From positions 248,001 to 312,000 of the forward strand of contig JAPOXV010000019.1 of NCBI GenBank assembly GCA_026706935.1: a stretch of 64,000 bases of DNA, read 5' to 3'. This document shows positions 11,701-19,512 of this stretch, piece after piece. The notes under the pieces were generated by a model, which was not told the DNA's origin, did not search any database, and saw nothing but the letters and a program-made list of their open reading frames with translations. This DNA comes from Gammaproteobacteria bacterium. Lineage in GTDB: Bacteria > Pseudomonadota > Gammaproteobacteria > Pseudomonadales > Azotimanducaceae. Within the stretch, counting starts at the first letter, position 1. The number at the start of each line of letters is the position of its first letter. The position numbers and the translations under genes are program-made.

Positions 11701-12295
11701 TTAACCGGACTTGCTCTAGATTCTGATTCGTAAGGTTTAACTTATTAAGAGTCTCGTGACGGCGCGCGCGATATCTCGATACGCCTGCAGCTTCCTCAAG
11801 ATGCTCGCGAAGCGTTTCGGGATCTGAATTGATTAGCTGTGTGATCCGATCTTGTTGGATGATTGAATAGCCACGTGTACCAAATCCGGTACCTAGAAAT
11901 ACGTCTCGTATGTCCCGTCGCCGACACCGCTGACCATTGAGGTAGTAATCGGAACTCGCTTGGTCCCCGCTACGCACTTCACGTCGCACCGCGAATTCAG
12001 AATACGAGGCATAGTCGCCGCCAATTCGTCCGTCTTGATTGTCGAAGACCAGCTCTACACTGGCGCGAGATGCGGCAGGGCGCGTTTCCGTTCCGTTAAA
12101 GATGAAATCTTGGTTTAGTTCGACACGTAGGCGTTGCGCCGCACTTTCACCGATCGCCCAGCGGACTGCGTCGAGGATATTCGACTTCCCGCACCCATTC
12201 GGTCCAACGATAACGCTAACCTCTGGGTCAAGGGTGATGGTCGTTGCATCAACGAAAGATTTAAAACCCGCGATTTTTATAGAGTTTAGATGCAA
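8774..12295 (-). CDS. smc: chromosome segregation/condensin ATPase Smc
   Basis: This 1173-residue SMC protein organises and segregates the chromosome as a dimer with kleisin partners. It has the canonical architecture: Walker A GPNGCGKSN (residues 31-39), a long coiled coil rich in Glu, Gln, Leu and Arg, a hinge domain (about 515-650), a second coiled coil, then the ABC signature LSGGEK (1074-1079) and Walker B ILDEVD (1100-1105). The length is typical. The start is a TTG at 12295, giving the family-typical MHLNSIKIAGFKSFVD. ccmI ends 3 nt upstream, so smc is probably transcribed with the cytochrome-maturation genes, an unusual context. scpA and scpB are not in the window. Confidence 0.97.
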   Translation of the reverse strand: MHLNSIKIAGFKSFVDATTITLDPEVSVIVGPNGCGKSNILDAVRWAIGESAAQRLRVELNQDFIFNGTETRPAASRASVELVFDNQDGRIGGDYASYSEFAVRREVRSGDQASSDYYLNGQRCRRRDIRDVFLGTGFGTRGYSIIQQDRITQLINSDPETLREHLEEAAGVSRYRARRHETLNKLNLTNQNLEQVRLRQTELAREIRQLKTQATRARRYEEITESLNRLRTRLLRRKIQAKEDEQREVLEQLHEVEESLTQIDGRYSASAENQLRLETLLATQQDDQSRVADSRIDAQTLVNSLSHQIEQLDSIRNSTVASIELKCDQLNDSLITLEADATELNELKTEHRALQVRSDELASDKRAADKNLGLARHDVDSANAQTQSLSERASEFALEIADLESKRRIDEAAIANLSQLLDVVETPDVELDGLETSIKDATGRVAKGEHAESELLAQLARLDQSLEKDTSDRRDIDAQLAERRSALQDLRDELLSLRTLQEASLGEESTTDELDRWISTAGLEPSKRLGEMLQVDSGWESALEIVLGSRIQAIATDQFQRHRTQVDTLKTSDVALFDIEFEPDANTEPGLAPSLASRLKGPNAQKFASLLEGIYTCETFGEAVSLVDRLDQSHSVVTADGAWLGKHWVRLFRSEDRAIGVIERSRRSNELLEEISGIEQEISTLSENQERLASEIKNASEHRETTQAKLSDISAQLVESRTLLGQFTTRRDEKFEALAVQQQSNTDRRADIDGLRNTVVAAEVKLGALRKEQDRTVKELEEAQSVAVRMESTFDQKQEAIDDIVQQIHQAEQEQSQLDVKVDFLDRSQSRQEIVVNRLIADIVTLISQGERAKAELPELTKKRKAGQRVLSEIEQELNTKSTELAATQQEIADVRKSQSDLTAEKDELTELLTQHKSQQTRLSIELEQLNTEVGQLNTTLEDADGESEANESVIEEEITVLTGRLERLGLINQRASTDLEERIVEKEELDQHVLDLEATMTEIRKAIERIDTETKRSLRSTFDAVNENLARVFESLFGGGTASLEFTEEDILQAGVIVRARPPGKRNTTISMLSGGEKAMTAIAFVFALFELNPSPVCILDEVDAPLDENNVGKFAELLARMSTDTQFVVITHNPATMEMAGNLLGVTMEEAGVSRLVAVNLEDAYALAAQQ
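10632..11059. repeat. GCGATCGC octamers (three within smc; 15 in the window)
   Basis: The palindromic octamer GCGATCGC, identical to the cyanobacterial HIP1 core, occurs here at 10632, 10877 and 11052. Other copies start at 13671, 20027, 20292, 24417, 25152, 30432, 32228, 38112, 41650, 42612, 49156 and 59163. About one would be expected by chance in 64 kb of balanced composition. Most copies are inside genes. Counted by eye. Confidence 0.7.
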
Positions 12296-12298
12296 GGA

Positions 12299-13804
12299 TC
12301 AGTTACGAATTTCGGCGCCAACGGGCTGATCGAGCGTCAGTTCAACCGATGCGCCGAGTTCGAAAGGTACGCTCACGCTCTCAAGATCACCCGACCTCGC
12401 AATCGCAGAGCCAGTTCGAGAAAGACGAGCGGATATCTCCAGTTCGTCCATCGAAGAAGTGGAAGCAGTCGGAATCATGACATCCGCCAAGGTGACTTCG
12501 ATAGCTTGACGAGGGAGTGGTCCGAAGACGCGACGTACCGCGATGGGCGGAGCACTAACAACTCGCTTTCGCACGATTATAAAGACAGATTCAATAGGTG
12601 ACATCGTGTCATCGACACTGAGCTTGACAGTCACAATTGGTTTTTTAGGACCGAATTCAAGGTCTACATGTGGCTGATTGCGCGAGTCGACAGGACCGCG
12701 TGTCAATTCCATATCGTCTGACTGTGTCAGAACATCCTCGGATGACGATAGTCGACCCGAGATAAACACCCCTTGCGCTTCTGACAAAGGGGAATTTGGT
12801 GTCATCGCAACGGAATCGTCTAGCGTCAGGTTGAATCGCCGTTGTCCGTTCAGCGGACGTTTAACGACCGCTAGAGGCGGTTGATCTTCATCAGCTTTCG
12901 CATACACGAATAACCAGCGTTTATTCGGGAACGTTTCTTCAAGTGAAACACTTACGTTGATCTTTGGGAATGAAGGTTCCTCTAATCGCATGCGAGTCGC
13001 GCGTTGTCCGATGCTTGCCATTTGGTGAAGTTCGAAGACGTCCCGTTGACTCAGCACGTCTTCCCATGCCCTATTTGCCGCGCGAAGATCACCGCGAGCC
13101 GTCTGCTCGATCGCATCTAACATCGCCACTACTTGAGCGGTTTGATCGACGCGCCGAAGACGATCACGTACTAACTGGTCGTACTGAGTCAATTCAAGAC
13201 GGCGCAGACGAAACGCCTCGAGCAGGTAGAGCGAATCCCCAAACGGCGAGATATGTCCTTCAAGTTCCGCCGCTTTATGGGTTTCACGAAACGCATCGCG
13301 GTCGCCAAGGAGCCACTGAAAGGACATTAGGCTTAACCAGGCTCGCTCGTCCTTCGGATGTGCTGAAACGTATTCCTGGAGGTGCTCTACGACCCTCCTT
13401 GAATTAGCTTCGCTTACCTCGCCCTCGAGATACGTCGCTGCTTCCTCGAGCAACACCGTTCCAGGTGTGCCCCAGACATACCAGTAGAGACCGATCGCAA
13501 CTATCGGGATCAGAATGCTCGGAACGAGTAGCGGCCATCTGTTTGTAGGTTGGACTTCCGGTGTACTTACTTGAGAAACGTCATCGAGTAGCGCGATATC
13601 GACTTCGGCATCAGCTTCATCGGATGCCGAAGAACCCAATGACGAAGTGAGCATCTCACGATTGTCGTCGGCGATCGCTACATTGACTGCGTTCCTATCT
13701 ACATTTTCGGTATGGCGATGCCGCGTCACGTGAAAGAGAACGAAAGCTAACGCTCCTGCTACGACCACACCGATTGCGGCCAGCAGTAACAATATTTCAG
13801 TCAA
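12299..13804 (-). CDS. ccmI: c-type cytochrome biogenesis protein CcmI (CycH-like TPR protein)
   Basis: CcmI is the membrane chaperone that binds apocytochrome c and presents it to the CcmF-CcmH heme-ligation complex. This 501-residue protein has an N-terminal membrane helix (about 4-26), a cytoplasmic loop, and a second membrane helix (about 89-110, LLVPSILIPIVAIGLYWYVWG). A TPR-like periplasmic domain follows (AWLSLMSFQWLLGDRDAFRETHKAAELEG and neighbours), then a C-terminal beta-rich domain. This layout matches CcmI/CycH. It overlaps the upstream ccmH by 4 nt and is followed 3 nt later by smc. Confidence 0.88.
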   Translation of the reverse strand: MTEILLLLAAIGVVVAGALAFVLFHVTRHRHTENVDRNAVNVAIADDNREMLTSSLGSSASDEADAEVDIALLDDVSQVSTPEVQPTNRWPLLVPSILIPIVAIGLYWYVWGTPGTVLLEEAATYLEGEVSEANSRRVVEHLQEYVSAHPKDERAWLSLMSFQWLLGDRDAFRETHKAAELEGHISPFGDSLYLLEAFRLRRLELTQYDQLVRDRLRRVDQTAQVVAMLDAIEQTARGDLRAANRAWEDVLSQRDVFELHQMASIGQRATRMRLEEPSFPKINVSVSLEETFPNKRWLFVYAKADEDQPPLAVVKRPLNGQRRFNLTLDDSVAMTPNSPLSEAQGVFISGRLSSSEDVLTQSDDMELTRGPVDSRNQPHVDLEFGPKKPIVTVKLSVDDTMSPIESVFIIVRKRVVSAPPIAVRRVFGPLPRQAIEVTLADVMIPTASTSSMDELEISARLSRTGSAIARSGDLESVSVPFELGASVELTLDQPVGAEIRN

Positions 13805-14286
13805 GACGGTCGTTGTGCCTTCAGTCGTTGAAGGCGAGCTCTTTCCTCGTCAGTGAGTACTACCTTGTCGCGTCGTGAACCGACAAACGTAAAGATCAGT
13901 GCTGCACATATCAATAGGACGATCGGGATTGCCCAAAGCACTAACGTTGCCGGACTTAGTGGCGGGTTGTAATCAATGAAATCGCCATACCTTTCACGCA
14001 AATGCGCTTTTATCTCCGAATTCGATTTGCCATCTAATAACTGGTCTCTAACGAACATCCGAAGGTCGGTCGCGATCGGTGCATTCGAGTCGGCGATGTT
14101 GATATTTAGGCACTTCGGACAACGGAGCTCAGCGATTAATACCTCGTACCTTTCCATCAGCGCGGGAGGAAGATCGACCTCTCCTTTCGACTCCGCCCAC
14201 GACGGTACACATAGCGCCAAAACGACTACGGTCCACAGAATCCTAGCGTGAAGACGAATGCGCATCACGCTATCACACTTGCTCAT
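13801..14286 (-). CDS. ccmH: cytochrome c maturation protein CcmH (thioredoxin-like apocytochrome reductase)
   Basis: CcmH is a membrane-anchored periplasmic thiol oxidoreductase that keeps the CXXCH motif of apocytochrome c reduced. The diagnostic motif is LRCPKC (C56 and C59, counting from the 14286 start). An N-terminal signal segment precedes it, and a membrane helix follows (ATLVLWAIPIVLLICAALIF). The frame is open to 14382, but the ATG at 14286 has an AAGG ribosome site and overlaps the end of ccmG by 14 nt. A second ATG at 14265 is also possible. The protein is about 161 residues, normal for the short CcmH form whose partner CcmI is separate. Confidence 0.93.
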   Translation of the reverse strand: MSKCDSVMRIRLHARILWTVVVLALCVPSWAESKGEVDLPPALMERYEVLIAELRCPKCLNINIADSNAPIATDLRMFVRDQLLDGKSNSEIKAHLRERYGDFIDYNPPLSPATLVLWAIPIVLLICAALIFTFVGSRRDKVVLTDEERARLQRLKAQRPS

Positions 14287-14842
14287 CGTTACCTTGCAGC
14301 GATCGAAGAATTGGAGCAAGCTCTTCCCGCCACTGAACGCGACTAATTGGTCCGATATGTTTGTATCGGATTGTGCGTGCACTATCGATCAGATAAGTGG
14401 CCGGAACACCGTATACGCCTAGGTCGATTCCAAAATCACCTTCACGATCGACTAGATTCAAACGATATGGGTCACCTATGCTGTTCAGCCATTCAATGGC
14501 TTTAGAATCGTCGTCTTTGTAATTCAGCCCGACGATTGGGATGCCGTCTGCAGCAATGTCCATTAACACTGGATGCTCCTCGCGGCATGGAAAACACCAT
14601 GTCGCCCAAACGTTCAAAAGAAACGCTTCCTCCGGTAAATCGGCGCTTGTTCGCACGGCCGCAGTGCGTAGCTCGGGTAGTGAAAATGTCGGAATCGGTC
14701 TGTCAATCAATGGCGAAGGTAATTCTGTCCTCGGCGAAAACTTCAGGCTAGCGAAGAAAACGACACATAGACCGATAAACGCAATCAAAGGTAGCCAGAG
14801 CGCCATACGAAGTGGCGCGAAAACGCTTTTATCCGCTGCCAA
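14273..14842 (-). CDS. ccmG: thiol:disulfide interchange protein CcmG/DsbE
   Basis: CcmG is a periplasmic thioredoxin-fold protein that supplies reducing equivalents for apocytochrome c heme attachment. The 189-residue protein has one N-terminal membrane anchor (about 14-34) and a thioredoxin domain with the active site WCFPC (C83, C86). The typical CcmG run LLNVWATWCFPCREEHP and the segment YGVPATYLID containing the cis-proline are present. Its start overlaps the end of ccmF by 14 nt, consistent with translational coupling in the ccmEFGHI operon. Confidence 0.95.
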   Translation of the reverse strand: MAADKSVFAPLRMALWLPLIAFIGLCVVFFASLKFSPRTELPSPLIDRPIPTFSLPELRTAAVRTSADLPEEAFLLNVWATWCFPCREEHPVLMDIAADGIPIVGLNYKDDDSKAIEWLNSIGDPYRLNLVDREGDFGIDLGVYGVPATYLIDSARTIRYKHIGPISRVQWREELAPILRSLQGNDEQV

Positions 14843-16763
14843 GCTGAGGTTCCTGTACGAGGCGCGCTTCCCGATGCTTTAGGCGACGATACCTCACGTC
14901 AAACACTGCGAGGAAGCCAGCTATCGCAGCGATGAAGGCGCCTAGCCAAATCCATCGAATCAGTGGCTTCTCTTGAATTCGGACTGCCCAAGCACCTTCC
15001 CCGACCGGTTCGCCTAACGAAACTAGCAAGTCGTTCGTGAATCCAGGTCGAATCGCGGCTTCGGTGGTCACTGTGTTACGTGTTGTGTATTGCCGTCTTT
15101 CTGGTAAGAGCCGGACATCCCCAACGGAGAATTGAGCTTGATGAGCTACGTAGTTTGGACCATGGACGACGCGGAGATCCTCGAACACATAGGTCCGGTC
15201 GCCGACGCGGACTTCATCGCCGACGGCCAGCCGCAAGTCCTGGCTTACAGAAAAGCCTGACGTTATCGTGACGCCGATTACCGTTATCGCGAATCCCATA
15301 TGTGCGATTGACATCCCAAGAAAACTCAATATCAAACTACGTCGACTGCGATATAGGTCGGCGAGATGGGTACTTAGGATCCATATAGCGACGGCAACAC
15401 AAACGGTCACACCGATGTGAAGCGCACCCGATAAGATCAACGGAACAAACAGACCGAGCACGAAAGCGCCACCCAAAATGTAAAGGGATGGACGAAAGAG
15501 CTGTAACGGCGTTCGCTTCCAACGAGAGATCGGGACAAGCGCTAAACAACCCGCCAAGAGCATCATCAGTGGTACGAACGCTCGATTGAAATACGGGGGA
15601 CCGAGTGAGACGCGCCCACCGTCGGTGAACCATTCGTAGAACAATGGATATAGCGTGTACAGAAAAATGACGGCCAACGCTAGCGTGAGTAACACGTTGT
15701 TCGCCAACAGCAATAGTTCCCGCGAAATCCCGTGGTAAGAAATACGTGAACGCAAGCGAGCGGCTCGAAACGCGTACAGCGACAGTGAGAGACATGCGAC
15801 CAACGCAACGATTGTCGCCAAGTACATACCTCTCTCGGGGTCAATCGCGAACGCATGCACACTCGTAAGTACGCCGGATCGAACGAGAAATGCGCCTACG
15901 AGACATAAAGTGAACGTCAGAAGCGCAAGCAAGACCGTCCAGGACTTGAACGCGCCACGTTTTTCCGTCACGGCTAGAGAGTGAATCAATGCGGTCCCAG
16001 CCAACCACGGCATGAATGAGGCGTTTTCGACGGGATCCCAAAACCACCAGCCACCCCAACCGAGCTCGTAGTAAGCCCACCAAGAACCGAGAGCAATCCC
16101 CACTGTCAGCAACGCCCATGCAGTGTTCGTCCATGGTCGTGACCACCGTGCCCATGCCGCGTCGATCCGACCTGTCAGCAACGCAGCGACCGCGAATGAA
16201 AAAGCGACCGAGAATCCAACGTAACCCAGGTACAGAAACGGCGGATGCACCAAGTGCCCAAAATCCTGCAGGATCGCGTTCATGTCAGAACCGGTAGTGA
16301 CTTCAAGTGGAAAGGCTCGAACGAATGGACTACTGGCACTGAGCAAAAACAGGAGAAATGCGACATTGATGAGACCTAGAACGGACAACACATAACCGCG
16401 CATGTCGTAGCTGAGTGATTCGCTACGAAGCGCAACAGCGCCCGTCCAACCTGCCATGACTAACGTCCACAATAAGAACGAACCTTCATGGTCTCCCCAC
16501 ATTGCGCTTGCTTTGTAGTACCAAGGCAACAACGTGTGCGAGTTATCCGCGACATACTGAACCGTGAAATCGTCGAGTAGAAACGCAATATCAAGTAATA
16601 CGAAAGAACAAAGAAGAAATAGGAATTGGGCTATCGCGATCTGTTTCGCCGCTTTTACCCAGACTGGTTGGCGCTGTTTTGCACCGAAGAATCCCGCAAA
16701 GGCGAGCGCAACCGCAGATGTGAATGCCAGTACGCAGAAAAAGTGCGCGAGTTCTGGAATCAT
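14829..16763 (-). CDS. ccmF: heme lyase subunit CcmF
   Basis: CcmF is the large integral-membrane heme-handling subunit of the system I heme lyase. The 644-residue length and about 15 hydrophobic spans match the family. The conserved tryptophan-rich WWD signature GWGGWWFWDPVENASF lies at residues 235-250. Heme-ligand-type histidines occur in FGHLVHPPFLY (H170, H173) and further downstream. The N-terminal motif WGDHEGSFLLW is also conserved. It overlaps ccmE by 4 nt at its start and ccmG by 14 nt at its end. Confidence 0.96.
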   Translation of the reverse strand: MIPELAHFFCVLAFTSAVALAFAGFFGAKQRQPVWVKAAKQIAIAQFLFLLCSFVLLDIAFLLDDFTVQYVADNSHTLLPWYYKASAMWGDHEGSFLLWTLVMAGWTGAVALRSESLSYDMRGYVLSVLGLINVAFLLFLLSASSPFVRAFPLEVTTGSDMNAILQDFGHLVHPPFLYLGYVGFSVAFSFAVAALLTGRIDAAWARWSRPWTNTAWALLTVGIALGSWWAYYELGWGGWWFWDPVENASFMPWLAGTALIHSLAVTEKRGAFKSWTVLLALLTFTLCLVGAFLVRSGVLTSVHAFAIDPERGMYLATIVALVACLSLSLYAFRAARLRSRISYHGISRELLLLANNVLLTLALAVIFLYTLYPLFYEWFTDGGRVSLGPPYFNRAFVPLMMLLAGCLALVPISRWKRTPLQLFRPSLYILGGAFVLGLFVPLILSGALHIGVTVCVAVAIWILSTHLADLYRSRRSLILSFLGMSIAHMGFAITVIGVTITSGFSVSQDLRLAVGDEVRVGDRTYVFEDLRVVHGPNYVAHQAQFSVGDVRLLPERRQYTTRNTVTTEAAIRPGFTNDLLVSLGEPVGEGAWAVRIQEKPLIRWIWLGAFIAAIAGFLAVFDVRYRRLKHREARLVQEPQLGSG

Positions 16764-17197
16764 TCTGTAGTGTGAAGATCAGCGAGTTCAGGTGGCATGT
16801 AGTTCTCGTCGTGTTTGGCGAGTACCTGATCAGCATAGAACAAGCCGCTCTGGTCGAGTGTGCCGGAGACGATGGCGCCCTGTCCTTCAACAAATAGGTT
16901 CGGCAGCAGCCCTTCGTAGACAACAGGGAAACTCGATCCTGCCATATCACTTAATTCGAACTGAACGGATAGATCCTCGTCGCTACGATGAATGCTCCCT
17001 GCGACGACCATGCCACCTGCCCGAATGGCCTTTCCGGTCGGCGCTTCACCATTGACGACGCGGTCTGGAAGATAGAAGAACTCTAGATTCTGTTGCATGG
17101 CGTAAAACGCCAATCCCAGCGTCGTACTTGACCCAACGAACACAAAAAGTACGACACCTAAGCGTCGTTTTCTAACGCGATTCACTCGTCGATTCAC
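16760..17197 (-). CDS. ccmE: heme chaperone CcmE
   Basis: CcmE carries heme covalently in the periplasm from CcmABCD to CcmF. This 145-residue protein has a basic N-terminus, one membrane anchor (about 13-33) and a beta-barrel OB domain. It ends with the heme-binding motif VLAKHDENYMPPE, where H129 is the covalent heme ligand and Y133 the axial one. It is the first gene of the downstream ccm half. Upstream there is no ccmD, as would be normal, but about 2.1 kb of other sequence. Confidence 0.96.
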   Translation of the reverse strand: MNRRVNRVRKRRLGVVLFVFVGSSTTLGLAFYAMQQNLEFFYLPDRVVNGEAPTGKAIRAGGMVVAGSIHRSDEDLSVQFELSDMAGSSFPVVYEGLLPNLFVEGQGAIVSGTLDQSGLFYADQVLAKHDENYMPPELADLHTTE

Positions 17198-17748
17198 CTG
17201 AATGAATGTTGAAATACGGAGGAGCCGTGTGTTTGAGGCTACCTTGCTTACGCCTCATCGAACTGCGAAGGTAAATCATGCAAAAATCGTGACGTCAAAT
17301 GGCTCCTCGTTCGCTGACAGACCTTCCTCTGTCTCCCTTAGAACTACGGGCGCGAGTACTCCGTTAGGGCACCATTGATTGAAGAAGAACACACGTGTAC
17401 GCACAACGTGGCGAATAGACGTAAAGGTGCTTTAAGAATGTGCGCATGATAGCGGTTCTGCAGCCCACTCGAGCTCTGCCACAAACGCGGTTATACGTAA
17501 TCATGATTAGACCTGCTCCCCACAATTCTTCGGCAGATACGTAATGAGCACGAACGTTGGTTACCGTTCCGTCGATGTAGCTTCTTCTTATATGGAGGTC
17601 AAAACGAAGGTCGCTTGATAAGATCACGTATGTATCGCCTTCTCAAATCTCGAAATAGACGATCAGAGGTGTGCGCTAACGCCTCTTATCGAAACTTCTC
17701 CAGATAGGGATGGCCAAATTCACCTTCGAGTCCATTTAGCGTTCAAGC
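17198..17748. other. intergenic region upstream of ccmE
   Basis: About 550 nt have no gene that I can support. It begins with a possible leader hairpin, TGAGGC (17234-17239) and GCCTCA (17252-17257), about 35-60 nt upstream of ccmE. It must contain the promoter of ccmEFGHI-smc if that half is transcribed separately from ccmABCD. A minus-strand frame at 17364-17627 looks like chance. Confidence 0.4.
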
Positions 17749-17928
17749 TCAGGTCTCAACAGTCTTAGCAAGCGAGTCAAGCGCTTTCTTTATATCTTTG
17801 GAATCTAGCTCTTTACTCTCTCCCTTCGCATTCAGTTCCCTTAGGATTTTCATCTGATTCTGATGTCGCCTTTTCATCCTATTATCAATCTCATCGATCT
17901 CTCGGACAATTTGTCCCCAGGTTCTCAT
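17749..17928 (-). CDS. small hypothetical protein, 59 residues, highly charged
   Basis: This short frame (MRTWGQIVREIDEIDNRMKR..., ending AKTVET) is rich in Lys, Glu, Asp and Arg and looks helical, possibly a coiled coil. The ATG is preceded by AAAGGTAAC about 8 nt upstream, a fair ribosome site. It begins 5 nt after the stop of another 59-codon frame, so the two look like a tiny operon. I recognise no family. It lies inside the segment that separates the two ccm halves. Confidence 0.4.
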   Translation of the reverse strand: MRTWGQIVREIDEIDNRMKRRHQNQMKILRELNAKGESKELDSKDIKKALDSLAKTVET

Positions 17929-17933
17929 GCTAG

Positions 17934-18113
17934 TTACCTTTTGTTCATCAATGTGAGAATAGAGTTGCTGATCGACAGCAAAAGATGGGACATCCGCTGA
18001 TCTTGATCTTCTAGCATCTTCATCACGTTCTGAATCGAGTCCATCACTCTCTTAAGTCTAAAGAACGCCACGCCTGCACCGAATATCGCGCCTACCCGCC
18101 CTACGAAGAACAA
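17934..18113 (-). CDS. small hypothetical membrane protein, about 59 residues
   Basis: The frame has a hydrophobic N-terminal segment (FFVGRVGAIFGAGVAFFRLK) followed by an amphipathic helical tail (VMDSIQNVMKMLEDQDQR...LTLMNKR). This resembles a one-pass membrane protein with a cytoplasmic helix. No ATG precedes the hydrophobic part. I used the TTG at 18113, and the real start is uncertain because no good ribosome site precedes it. The frame is open a little further, to a stop about 36 nt upstream. It is followed 5 nt later by the 59-residue charged frame. Confidence 0.35.
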   Translation of the reverse strand: MFFVGRVGAIFGAGVAFFRLKRVMDSIQNVMKMLEDQDQRMSHLLLSISNSILTLMNKR

Positions 18114-18255
18114 GCAATCGTATGCTAACCCCCATGGGGAACCTCAATAGGTTTCGATCAACTGCCGCATATCTATATTCTGCCCAACCTAAGTCCTAAG
18201 CAACGCTACGAAAGAATAATCTGACAAATACGTTGCTATCGTAGAAAGCGTTTAC

Positions 18256-18420
18256 ATGAAGGCCAAAACTAAAACACACGTATCAAAATACGCAATGCGA
18301 CACAAATTAGAAACGACCAAGCGTAGCCGTGTGTCGGTTCTGATCGATCAAATTCTCGCTGTACTCATAATCACGACTACTCTCGAAGCATGCTTCGGAC
18401 GAGAAGTAAGAGCGTACTAA
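18256..18420 (+). CDS. possible small membrane protein, 54 residues
   Basis: This ATG frame encodes a basic N-terminus (MKAKTKTHVSKYAMRHKLETT...) followed by a hydrophobic stretch (VSVLIDQILAVLIITTTLEACF) and the end GREVRAY. AGAAAG lies about 8 nt upstream. It runs in the same direction as the PhyH gene that starts 38 nt downstream. I know no homologue. It may be a chance frame. Confidence 0.22.
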   Translation: MKAKTKTHVSKYAMRHKLETTKRSRVSVLIDQILAVLIITTTLEACFGREVRAY

Positions 18421-18458
18421 ACCGTAGACTTCCTTGATCAACAACTCTACATAGCAAT

Positions 18459-19340
18459 TTGACTACTAGTACTCGCGTTCAGGCGGCAGAGAGCGAAGCC
18501 GCAGTCAACGCGTTACGCGAATGCGGCTTCGTGATCCTAGAAGAAGCGGTCGCCAGTGAACCTTTGAAGGTACTACGCGAACGCATGGATCGCGACACCG
18601 AAGAACTGCTCGCATACTGCGAATCCATAGGCGGTAACCCTCGGGAGTTAGGCCACCTTCAGCAGGGTCCGCCTGTCTCGAAGGACTATGTGTTCGCGGA
18701 CATAGCAATGAACGGATTCGTCAATCGGGTCTGTAACCGACTTTTCGACCACAGACCAAGACTGACGTTCTACAACGGCAACACCAATTGTCCCGGCAGC
18801 ACAATGCAAAGGCTGCATATGGATGGTCGACATGCAACACTCGAACCGGACCCCGTTTCACCAATCTCCAGTGTCGTCGTCGATATACCACCTGGTCCGA
18901 TGAACAAGGGAAATGGCGCGATCGAAATATGGCCTGGATCACATCTTGTACGCCCACCTGAAGGTGGTCCACGTGTGCCGGAAGAATTAGAAGCTAAGCG
19001 CCGAGCAATTGAAGGTCCGATTCAAGCAGAAACTTGCGTCGGCGACGTACTCATTCGTGACACGAGACTCTGGCATCGCGGCGTTCCAAATCGATCGAGA
19101 CGACCGCGTCACATGATCGCATTGATCGTGAGCGACGGGCGTCTCCCGGTTGGTGGGAAACTAGATTTTCAGAGAGGATGCGAAGACGCACTTGAAGGAC
19201 ATTCAGTGGATTCGAATGCGAACTACACTGATCAACCGATCGACTATCTTTTCTCACCAACCCGACGAATCTATGAACATCGCCAAGCCGTTCAAAAGGA
19301 AGCAAAAGAGGGAAAACTGAACTCGCAGCACAGCACCTAG
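18459..19340 (+). CDS. phytanoyl-CoA dioxygenase (PhyH) family protein
   Basis: This 293-residue protein belongs to the Fe(II)/2-oxoglutarate-dependent PhyH family. The iron triad is visible as H120-x-D122 in QRLHMDG and a distal H206 in LWHRGVPN. An arginine follows in the RSRRPRH stretch, which would bind 2-oxoglutarate. Members hydroxylate unactivated carbons in lipids, ectoine or secondary metabolites, and the substrate here is unknown. The start is a TTG. The gene sits on the plus strand between ccmE and ccmD, both on the minus strand, and its stop overlaps the ccmD stop by 4 nt. It looks like an insertion into the ccm cluster. Confidence 0.87.
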   Translation: MTTSTRVQAAESEAAVNALRECGFVILEEAVASEPLKVLRERMDRDTEELLAYCESIGGNPRELGHLQQGPPVSKDYVFADIAMNGFVNRVCNRLFDHRPRLTFYNGNTNCPGSTMQRLHMDGRHATLEPDPVSPISSVVVDIPPGPMNKGNGAIEIWPGSHLVRPPEGGPRVPEELEAKRRAIEGPIQAETCVGDVLIRDTRLWHRGVPNRSRRPRHMIALIVSDGRLPVGGKLDFQRGCEDALEGHSVDSNANYTDQPIDYLFSPTRRIYEHRQAVQKEAKEGKLNSQHST

Positions 19341-19498
19341 TTCTCCGATTCGATCTCCAGTTCTATCCTAAGTGCTTCAATCAGGCGTTTATGCTGAAAT
19401 CGAGGCGTAAGTGCGACGACAATTACAAATATGAGCGCGATACCAAATACTGGCCACACGTACGCCGCGTAGCCTCCCATTTCCAACCATTCCATCAT
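19337..19498 (-). CDS. ccmD: heme exporter protein CcmD
   Basis: This 53-residue protein is CcmD, the small membrane subunit that helps release holo-CcmE from the CcmABC complex. It begins MMEWLEMGGYAAYVWPVFG, the typical CcmD pattern of a short amphipathic start and an aromatic YAAYVW motif. One membrane span follows (about 13-30), then a charged cytoplasmic tail (PRFQHKRLIEALRIELE). It lies 14 nt after ccmC in the same direction, the standard position. Its stop overlaps the convergent PhyH stop in the tetranucleotide CTAG (19337-19340). Confidence 0.88.
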   Translation of the reverse strand: MMEWLEMGGYAAYVWPVFGIALIFVIVVALTPRFQHKRLIEALRIELEIESEN

Positions 19499-19512
19499 GC
19501 TAACTTACCTCG

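Noticed and set aside
17364-17627. Minus-strand 87-codon frame upstream of ccmE
   Set aside because: No recognisable motif, unusual Cys/Arg-rich composition, and no convincing ribosome site. More likely chance.
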